In this document: positions 58,125 to 64,000 of the stretch, in pieces
Numbering within the stretch: position 1 is the stretch's first letter
Layout of the letters: the number at the start of each line of letters is the position of its first letter
NCBI RefSeq assembly: GCF_024346585.1
Contig: NZ_AP024523.1
Span: 1,683,001-1,747,000, forward strand
Source: Streptococcus toyakuensis
GTDB taxonomy: Bacteria; Bacillota; Bacilli; Lactobacillales; Streptococcaceae
Direction: 5' to 3'
DNA: 64,000 bases
Translations under genes and position numbers: made by a program
The notes under the pieces: generated by a model
The model's input: only the letters and a program-made list of their open reading frames with translations
Databases searched by the model: none
What the model was told of the DNA's origin: nothing

Positions 58125-58160
58125 ACGTTGATAGTATCGTATTGATTAACGTTTTGAGAA
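58122..58160 (-). other. Attachment-like site C (rpsI 3' end)
   Basis: AAACGTTGATAGTATCGTAT then TGATTAACGTTTTGAGA spans the last codons and stop of rpsI. It matches site A at all but two positions over about 36 bp. Integration here leaves rpsI coding sequence intact, the usual strategy of elements targeting gene 3' ends. Confidence 0.75.
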
Positions 58161-58538
58161 TTGTGAAGCTTTACGAGCTTTCTTAAGACCTGGTTTCTTA
58201 CGTTCAACTTTACGTGAGTCACGTGTAAGAAGTCCTGCGCGTTTCAATGAATCGCGGAAGTCTGGGTCTACTTGAAGAAGGGCACGAGCGATACCGTGAC
58301 GGATAGCTCCTGATTGACCAGCGTATCCACCACCTACAACGTTAACGAAAACGTCGTATGAACCTGCAGTTGAAGTAACTGCGAATGGTTGGTTGATAAC
58401 AAGACGAAGGTCAGCGTGTGGGATGTACTCTTCAACATCTTTTTTGTTAACAGTGATTTTACCAGTTCCTGGAACAAGGCGAACGCGTGCAACAGCGTTT
58501 TTACGACGTCCAGTACCTGCATATTGTGCTTGTGACAT
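58146..58538 (-). CDS. rpsI: 30S ribosomal protein S9
   Basis: 130 aa, complete. Family signatures [40 protein letters not shown] and the C-terminal [16 protein letters not shown]...FSKR tail, which reaches the P site. It is cotranscribed with rplM 18 bp upstream. The 3' end is the island attachment site and is not truncated. Confidence 0.98.
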   Translation of the reverse strand: MSQAQYAGTGRRKNAVARVRLVPGTGKITVNKKDVEEYIPHADLRLVINQPFAVTSTAGSYDVFVNVVGGGYAGQSGAIRHGIARALLQVDPDFRDSLKRAGLLTRDSRKVERKKPGLKKARKASQFSKR

Positions 58539-58556
58539 ACTTTATTGTTCCTTTCC

Positions 58557-59003
58557 TTAGATAAGTCCTGAAATATCAAGAACTTCTGGTTGTTGTGCAG
58601 CGTGAGTGTGCTCAGCTCCAACAAATACTTTCAACTTCATACCTTGAGCGCGTCCAAGAGTATTGTGTGGAAGCATACCTTTAACTGATTTCTCGATCAA
58701 ACGTACTGCATTTTTAGAACGAAGTTCACCTGCAGAGATTTGTTTCAATCCACCTGGGTGGTTTGAGTGAGTGTAGTAGATTTTATCAGTTGCTTTTTTA
58801 CCAGTCAATTTAACTTTTTCAGCATTGATAACAATCACAAAGTCACCTGTATCAGTGTGTGGTGTAAATGTTGGTTTGTTTTTTCCGCGAAGTACGCTAG
58901 CAACTACTGCAGAAAGACGTCCAAGTGGTACATCAGTTGCGTCAACTACGTACCATTTACGTTCAACTTGGCCTGGTTTAGCCATAAATGTTGTTTTGTT
59001 CAT
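58557..59003 (-). CDS. rplM: 50S ribosomal protein L13
   Basis: 148 aa, complete: [20 protein letters not shown] at the N-terminus, [18 protein letters not shown], and [20 protein letters not shown]. First gene of the rplM-rpsI operon, behind an L13-type RNA leader. AGGAGAAATC precedes the ATG. Confidence 0.98.
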   Translation of the reverse strand: MNKTTFMAKPGQVERKWYVVDATDVPLGRLSAVVASVLRGKNKPTFTPHTDTGDFVIVINAEKVKLTGKKATDKIYYTHSNHPGGLKQISAGELRSKNAVRLIEKSVKGMLPHNTLGRAQGMKLKVFVGAEHTHAAQQPEVLDISGLI

Positions 59004-59015
59004 GATTTCTCCTAT

Positions 59016-59115
59016 ATATAGTTCGATTTTTGTTTACGGTGATGGGTGTTCCTTCCCATCGAAAAGTATTTGGAAGGTTCCGGGGCCTTTCAAATGGGGT
59101 AAACAATACCGCCTA
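59016..59115 (-). ncRNA. L13 ribosomal-protein leader (autoregulatory 5' UTR)
   Basis: The minus-strand leader between the promoter and rplM has GTAGGCGGTATTGTTTACCC, a GAAAGGCCCCGGAACCTTCC stem and CGATGGGAAGGAACACCCATC, then GTAAAC. The 5' GTTTAC and the 3' GTAAAC can pair to close the structure. This matches the Firmicutes L13 leader, which mediates feedback by the ribosomal protein. Recognised by sequence, not folded by program. Confidence 0.75.
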
Positions 59116-59117
59116 CT

Positions 59118-59147
59118 ATCATACCAAATTTCACCCCTAAAAGTCAA
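59118..59147 (-). promoter_or_regulatory. Promoter of rplM-rpsI
   Basis: Minus-strand TTGACT (59142-59147), 18-bp spacer, and an extended -10 TGGTATGAT (core 59118-59123). Confidence 0.7.
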
Positions 59148-59190
59148 TAGATATGAAAAATATTTTTCTAAATTCCACTCTTTTTATCTC

Positions 59191-59214
59191 TAAAAAACCT
59201 CGCTTTCGCGAGGC
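59191..59214 (-). terminator. Terminator of the NatAB-like ABC operon
   Basis: Minus-strand GCCTCGC-GAAA-GCGAGGT followed by TTTTT, a few bases after the permease stop. Confidence 0.85.
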
Positions 59215-59218
59215 TCTT

Positions 59219-60418
59219 CTATTTATAAGATAAGGCACGTCTAAAGGTTTTCCAAGGACCTAAATCATCTGTTTGCAGAACGAGACTAGCATACATACGT
59301 CCGATAAAGACTGTTGCAGTTACTGCAAAAGCAATCGTAATCGCAAGCGAAATCCAAGCTTCTAACCCATTTGCATAGCCATTAATGGCTCTAAATGGCA
59401 TGAAGAAGGACGAAATAAAGGGAATATATGAACCAATCTTCAAGATGAGATTGTCACCAGCTGCACCTAGAGCTGTCACTCCAAAAAAACCACCTATAAT
59501 CAAAATCATCAAAGGCGACAAGGCTTTTCCTGAATCCTCAGGACGAGAAACCATAGAACCTAGGAAGGCTGCTAAAACAACGTACATAAAGAGGCTAACC
59601 AAGACAAACAATAAGGTGTTGAGCGAGAAAGCCTCTCCTATATGGTTTAAAATACCAGATTGTGCCAAGATTGGTAGGTCTTTAAAGAGAAGAATGGCAG
59701 CAAGTCCACCCACGACGTAAATGCCAATATGGGTCAAAATCACAAGAAGCAGAGCCAGCATGCGAGCGTAGAAATAATGACTAGCTCGGATACTAGAGAA
59801 GACCACCTCCATAATTTTGGTTCCTTTCTCGCTAGCCACTTCCTGAGCAGTGACACTAGCATAGGTAATCAAAATCATATAAAGGAAGAAACCAAGCCCT
59901 GCGGCCGCAAAGGTTTGAATCATTTTTTTATTTTCCTTGGATTCATCAATTTTCTCCGTAAAGTTAACTGTTTGTTCCAAGCGTTTTTCCTGTTCTTGTG
60001 ACAAATTGGCTGCCGAACGATTGAGTTGATCTTGAAGCTCATTTAACTTGCTCGTTACTCCTAGCTTAATAGCAATCTCAAGGGAAGTTTCACCGTGATA
60101 AACTGCCTTCAAGACACTATCCTCTTGGTCAATGGTCAGATAGCCTTTTAATTTTTCATCCTTGATAGCAGCTTGAGCACTTGCTTCATCCTGATAATCA
60201 AAGTTGATACCATTGGTACCCTTAAGCCCATCTTCCACAGATGGCACTGTTGTCACTACTGCCACTTTATCATTTTTAGCCATTGAAGAGCCTTGGAGAT
60301 AGGCAATTCCTACAGAGATTCCTAAAAAGAGGAACGGCGAAATCACCATAAAGAAGAAACTCCACGATTTGACATGTCGAAGATAGGTTTCCTTGATTAC
60401 AACCCACATATTTCTCAT
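59219..60418 (-). CDS. ABC-2 type export permease (NatB-like)
   Basis: A 399-aa membrane protein: one N-terminal helix (~20-40), a large extracellular domain (~45-170), then five or six helices (AAAGLGFFLYMILITYASVT onward), the arrangement of NatB-type Na+ or drug exporters. It overlaps the ATPase gene by 4 bp (ATGA), so the two form one transporter. Substrate not evident from sequence. Confidence 0.85.
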   Translation of the reverse strand: MRNMWVVIKETYLRHVKSWSFFFMVISPFLFLGISVGIAYLQGSSMAKNDKVAVVTTVPSVEDGLKGTNGINFDYQDEASAQAAIKDEKLKGYLTIDQEDSVLKAVYHGETSLEIAIKLGVTSKLNELQDQLNRSAANLSQEQEKRLEQTVNFTEKIDESKENKKMIQTFAAAGLGFFLYMILITYASVTAQEVASEKGTKIMEVVFSSIRASHYFYARMLALLLVILTHIGIYVVGGLAAILLFKDLPILAQSGILNHIGEAFSLNTLLFVLVSLFMYVVLAAFLGSMVSRPEDSGKALSPLMILIIGGFFGVTALGAAGDNLILKIGSYIPFISSFFMPFRAINGYANGLEAWISLAITIAFAVTATVFIGRMYASLVLQTDDLGPWKTFRRALSYK

Positions 60419-61308
60419 ACTTCCACCCCTGATTCTAGTTTAAAGATTTCATCGATTGTTGGCGCTTGCTGGTCAAAAGTTGCGATATATTGACCTTGAG
60501 TCAAGATTGGGAAAAGTTCCCTTCCAGCGCTCTCATCCTCCAAGATCAATTTCCAACTGCCTTGCTTGGTCAAGCTCACCTGTTTGACATGAGGAAGATT
60601 TTCCAATTCTTCCTTGCTTCGTTCACTTGAAACAAAGAGACGCGTTTTCCCGTATTGATTACGGACATCCTGGACTGGCCCATGCAAGACTACACGGCCA
60701 TCTCGGATCATGAGAATATCGTCACAAAGCTCCTCGACGTTGGTCATGACATGGTCAGAAAAGATAATGGTTGCTCCGCGCTCTTTTTCCTGAAAAATGA
60801 CTTGCTTTAGCAATTCAGTATTGACTGGGTCCAATCCACTGAAAGGCTCATCCAAGATAATCAAGTCTGGCTCATGAATCAGAGTAATAATGAGCTGAAT
60901 CTTCTGCTGATTCCCTTTTGACAGACTCTTGATCTTATCAGTCAGTTTCCCTTTCACTTCCAACTTCTTCATCCATTGAGGGAGTTTTTCCTTGATTTCC
61001 TTGGCATCCATACCTTTTAGAGTCGCCAAGTAACGAACTTGTTCAAGGACAGTCAATTTAGGCATAAGACTGCGTTCTTCAGGCAGATAGCCAATCCGAG
61101 CGTAGGTTTCCTGACGAATATTCTGACCATCTAGACTAATTTCTCCTTGATATTCTAAAAACTTCAAAATACTGTGGAAAATTGTTGTCTTCCCAGCACC
61201 GTTTTTCCCGACTAATCCCAAAATACGACCTGGTCGCGCTTGAAAGTCAATACCAAACAAAACTTGCTTGGATCCAAAACTTTTCTCTAGACTTCTTACC
61301 TCTAGCAT
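60415..61308 (-). CDS. ABC transporter ATP-binding protein (NatA-like)
   Basis: 297 aa with a full ABC domain: Walker A GLVGKNGAGKTTIF (~33-46), signature LSKGNQQKIQL (~130-140), Walker B LIILDEPFSGLDP (~150-162), H-loop FSDHV. The C-terminal ~80 residues form the extra domain of the NatA/drug-export group. It energises the permease encoded next. GGAGGTGAAAG precedes the ATG. Confidence 0.93.
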   Translation of the reverse strand: MLEVRSLEKSFGSKQVLFGIDFQARPGRILGLVGKNGAGKTTIFHSILKFLEYQGEISLDGQNIRQETYARIGYLPEERSLMPKLTVLEQVRYLATLKGMDAKEIKEKLPQWMKKLEVKGKLTDKIKSLSKGNQQKIQLIITLIHEPDLIILDEPFSGLDPVNTELLKQVIFQEKERGATIIFSDHVMTNVEELCDDILMIRDGRVVLHGPVQDVRNQYGKTRLFVSSERSKEELENLPHVKQVSLTKQGSWKLILEDESAGRELFPILTQGQYIATFDQQAPTIDEIFKLESGVEV

Positions 61309-61335
61309 CTTTCACCTCCGAAATGTCTTGCACTC

Positions 61336-61364
61336 ATTATACTCCTTTTTGATAGCCTTTACAA
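61336..61364 (-). promoter_or_regulatory. Sigma-70 promoter of the NatAB-like operon
   Basis: Minus-strand TTGTAA (61359-61364), 17 bp, TATAAT (61336-61341), about 27 nt upstream of the ATPase start. Confidence 0.68.
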
Positions 61365-61511
61365 TGATTTCTGTCCATTTTATCATCCTCATTTTAGTAA
61401 AAAATCTTAGGGTACTTTGAGTTATGAGTACATTATACACTGGTAAACTCCAATTTATCTTCACTGTTCCTCAACTGTCTATTTTTGATCCTGAATTGTT
61501 ATTTGAAAAGC

Positions 61512-61536
61512 AAAAATCCACCCCGAAGGATGGATT
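61512..61536 (-). terminator. Terminator of pheT
   Basis: Minus-strand AATCCATCC-TTCG-GGGTGGATT followed by TTTGC, seven bases past the pheT stop. Confidence 0.8.
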
Positions 61537-61542
61537 GATAAG

Positions 61543-63948
61543 TTAACGCACTTCTGCATTGACTTTTTCTTCAAGCGATGCTTGGATTTTTTCCATGTAG
61601 CGTGCGACTTCTTCGTCAGTCAAGCTATCTTCTGGATTTTGGAAGGTCAAGCTATAAGCCATTGACTTCATACCAAGTCCCAATTTTTCGCCTGAGAAGA
61701 CGTCAAAGAGTTTGATATCTGTCAAACGTTTCACACCGGCATCTTGGATAGCGTCCACAACTTCTTGATGAGTCACTTCTGCCTTGAGGAGAAGAGCAAC
61801 ATCACGGCTGACTGCTGGGAATTTGGTGATTTCCACAAATGGAGCAACAGGTTGAAGGGCAGCTTCGATGGCTGAAAGGTCAAGCTCAGCTACATACGTT
61901 TCTGGAATATCGTAAGCCTTAGCAGTGACTGGATGCACTTGCCCAAGGAAACCAAGAACTTGGTCACCGAGTGAAATCACGGCTGTACGTCCTGGGTGGA
62001 GGCTTGCAATCTCAGCTGTTGCTGTATAGGTCACTGCAAGCCCCAAGCGAGTAAAGAGCGCTTCTAGGATTCCCTTAGCATAGAAGAAATCAACTGGAAC
62101 TGCTGCTGTTTGGAAATCTTTTTCAGCAACCAATCCTGTTAAGGCAAAGGCAAAGCTGTTGATCTCATTTGGAAGTTCTTCTTTTGGATTGCCTGTTTGT
62201 TCAAAGACTTTTCCAATCTCGTAAAGGGCCAAGTTTTTATTCTTACGAGCCACATTGTAGGCAACAGTATCAAGGATACCTGAAATCATATTTTGACGGA
62301 GGACAGAACGGTCCACTGTCATTGGCCACATAAGTTCAGTAAGGTTACTTGGTTGAGCTGTAAACTCGACTGCTTTTTCAGGAGTTGTTAGAGCGTAGGT
62401 GATAATTTCTGTCAAACCTGCTCCTTCAGCAATGGTACGAACTTGACGGCGGAGTTTTTGTGTCGCAGTCAATTCACCAGCTGTACCATCGTCTTTTGGA
62501 AGGCTGGTTGGCAAGCGGTCATAACCATAGATACGAGCGATTTCTTCAAAGAGGTCTGCCTCGATAGTGATATCCCAACGACGACGTGGGACGCTGACTG
62601 TAAAGCTATCTGCATTGCCAGAAAGACCAAAGCCAAGACGACGGAAGACGTCTTCTACATCAGCATAAGAAAGTTCAGTTCCGAGGACACGATTAACATC
62701 AGCAAGAGTTGAAGAAACTTCCACATCAGAGGTATCAAGTTCACCCGCTGAAACGATACCCTTACGCACAGTCGCACCTGCAAGCTCTGCAATCATGCTA
62801 GCTGCCGCATCAAGAGCTTCGTTAACAGTTGCCACATTGATCCCTTTTTCAAAGCGAGAAGATGACTCAGAACGAAGGTTGAGGCGACCACTAGTCTTGC
62901 GGATAGATTTGCCATTGAAAACAGCCGCTTCAAGGACAACACGACTAGATTTTTCAGAGATTTCTGTTACTTGACCACCCATAACACCTGCAAGAGCCAC
63001 TGGCTTGTCAGCCACAGTGATGACTAAGTCATTCACGTCCAACTCACGTTCTTCACCGTCCAAGGTCACCAATTTTTCACCAGCACGTGCTTCACGCACA
63101 CGGATGTCATTTCCTTCAAAGGTATCCAAGTCAAAGGCATGCATCGGTTGACCAAAGTAGAGCAAGATATAGTTGGTCACATCCACAACGTTGTTGATTG
63201 GACGAATGCCTTCGTTCATGAGAAGGTTTTGCAACCATTGTGGACTTGGTGCGATAGTCACATTGTCCAAAATGCGGGTTGCATAGTAAGGCGCCTTGTC
63301 TGTTTCAATGCCTACAGAAAGGGCATCTGCTGCACTTCCATTTGTTTCTGTTAAACTGAATTCTTTAAAGTTGACCGCCTTGTCATAGATAGCTGCCACT
63401 TCGTGAGCCACTCCACGCATAGAAAGGGCATCTGCACGGTTTGGTGTGATAGACAGTTCGATGATTTCATCATCCAAGTCTAGATATGAGAAGACTTCAT
63501 CCCCAGGAACGGCATTTTCTGGCAAGATTTGGATGCCATCTGCGAATTCCTTAGGCACAACTGAGTCAGAAATTCCCAATTCACCAAGGGAACAAATCAT
63601 CCCAAGTGACTCAAGACCGCGGATTTTCCCTTTTTTGATCTTGTAATTGTCAGCGATGCGAGCTCCTGGAAGAGCCACCATAACCTTGATACCAGCACGC
63701 ACATTCGGTGCACCACAGACGATTTGACGGGCTTCTTCTTCGCCAACGTTAACCTGACAAACATGGAGGTGAGTTTCTGGCACATCTTCGCAAGACAAGA
63801 CCTCACCGACGACAATTTTTGAGAGACCAGCAGCCGGTGATTCCACACTTTCTACCTCGATCCCTGTAGTTGACATTTTTTCAGCCAACTCTTGTGATGG
63901 CACATCAATGTCCACCAATTCTTTTAACCATTTATAAGATACAAGCAT
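61543..63948 (-). CDS. pheT: Phenylalanine-tRNA ligase beta subunit
   Basis: 801 aa, complete, the beta subunit of the alpha2beta2 enzyme that charges tRNA-Phe. N-terminal tRNA-binding EMAP-like domain ([20 protein letters not shown], ~45-64), B3/B4 editing domain ([38 protein letters not shown]), B5 and a catalytic-like core, and a C-terminal anticodon-recognition fold ([16 protein letters not shown]). ATG at 63948. The 52 bases upstream contain nothing I can assign; pheS should lie beyond the right edge. Confidence 0.97.
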   Translation of the reverse strand: MLVSYKWLKELVDIDVPSQELAEKMSTTGIEVESVESPAAGLSKIVVGEVLSCEDVPETHLHVCQVNVGEEEARQIVCGAPNVRAGIKVMVALPGARIADNYKIKKGKIRGLESLGMICSLGELGISDSVVPKEFADGIQILPENAVPGDEVFSYLDLDDEIIELSITPNRADALSMRGVAHEVAAIYDKAVNFKEFSLTETNGSAADALSVGIETDKAPYYATRILDNVTIAPSPQWLQNLLMNEGIRPINNVVDVTNYILLYFGQPMHAFDLDTFEGNDIRVREARAGEKLVTLDGEERELDVNDLVITVADKPVALAGVMGGQVTEISEKSSRVVLEAAVFNGKSIRKTSGRLNLRSESSSRFEKGINVATVNEALDAAASMIAELAGATVRKGIVSAGELDTSDVEVSSTLADVNRVLGTELSYADVEDVFRRLGFGLSGNADSFTVSVPRRRWDITIEADLFEEIARIYGYDRLPTSLPKDDGTAGELTATQKLRRQVRTIAEGAGLTEIITYALTTPEKAVEFTAQPSNLTELMWPMTVDRSVLRQNMISGILDTVAYNVARKNKNLALYEIGKVFEQTGNPKEELPNEINSFAFALTGLVAEKDFQTAAVPVDFFYAKGILEALFTRLGLAVTYTATAEIASLHPGRTAVISLGDQVLGFLGQVHPVTAKAYDIPETYVAELDLSAIEAALQPVAPFVEITKFPAVSRDVALLLKAEVTHQEVVDAIQDAGVKRLTDIKLFDVFSGEKLGLGMKSMAYSLTFQNPEDSLTDEEVARYMEKIQASLEEKVNAEVR

Positions 63949-64000
63949 AATTCTGATTGTAAGATCCCACCAAGTAAGACCTTTTCAATTCCTTTCTTTT

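Noticed and set aside
61425..61550. 41-codon + strand ORF between the ABC operon and pheT
   Set aside because: It runs through the pheT terminator and the pheT 3' end, has no ribosome-binding site and no recognisable product.

Overview
The window is a low-GC chromosomal segment from a Streptococcus of the mitis group: Streptococcus pneumoniae, most plausibly a non-encapsulated lineage, or a very close relative (S. mitis / S. pseudopneumoniae). The evidence is the gene order ritR-gnd-mapZ-rlmL-rnpB-gpsB-recU-pbp1a-aliA-[cps site]-dexB-luxS-clpL-mraY-pbpX-ftsL-rsmH, two BOX repeats, a choline-binding protein and a YSIRK/LPXTG surface protein. No tRNA, rRNA or CRISPR array was found.

Layout. 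1-5.7 kb: 5' part of mevalonate kinase, a large LPXTG adhesin with six SHIRT-type repeats and a proline-rich wall stalk, and a CbpF/CbpC-like choline-binding protein. 5.77-7.20 kb: a complete IS3-family element that splits the terminator hairpin of ritR. 7.2-14.1 kb: ritR, gnd, mapZ, rlmL, RNase P RNA, gpsB, a DUF1273 gene and recU, a cell-division and housekeeping block. 14.1-16.2 kb: pbp1a with two signatures of beta-lactam-resistant alleles. 16.4-27.4 kb: the capsule site between aliA and dexB. It holds no capsule operon, only two AliB-like peptide-binding lipoproteins (aliC/aliD type), an intact wzg, a 37-codon remnant of wzh and glf. 27.5-36.8 kb: a DUF1846 protein, luxS, clpL with a CtsR box, and the rsmH-ftsL-pbpX-mraY operon, where pbpX also carries altered active-site motifs.

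36.9-42.9 kb is accessory: an XRE regulator with three small membrane proteins, a glutathione peroxidase gene broken by a stop codon, a UmuC/YolD/S24-regulator mutagenesis cassette, and a scar made of a BOX element, an IS fragment and a truncated peptide transporter. 43-53 kb is a complete carbohydrate-uptake system: two permeases, a binding lipoprotein, a YesL-like protein and a GH31 glycosidase on one strand, with a divergent YesM/YesN-type two-component system. 53.3-54.6 kb is an AAA/DUF4143 ATPase.

54.75-58.16 kb is a small island at the 3' end of rpsI. It has three related attachment-like sites, a tyrosine-recombinase remnant and a two-gene cassette: a zinc-ribbon protein followed by an ApeA-like HEPN protein with an intact R-X4-H motif. 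This is the best candidate for an undescribed, probably anti-phage, system. 58.1-64 kb is core again: rpsI, rplM with an L13-type leader, a NatAB-like ABC exporter and pheT.
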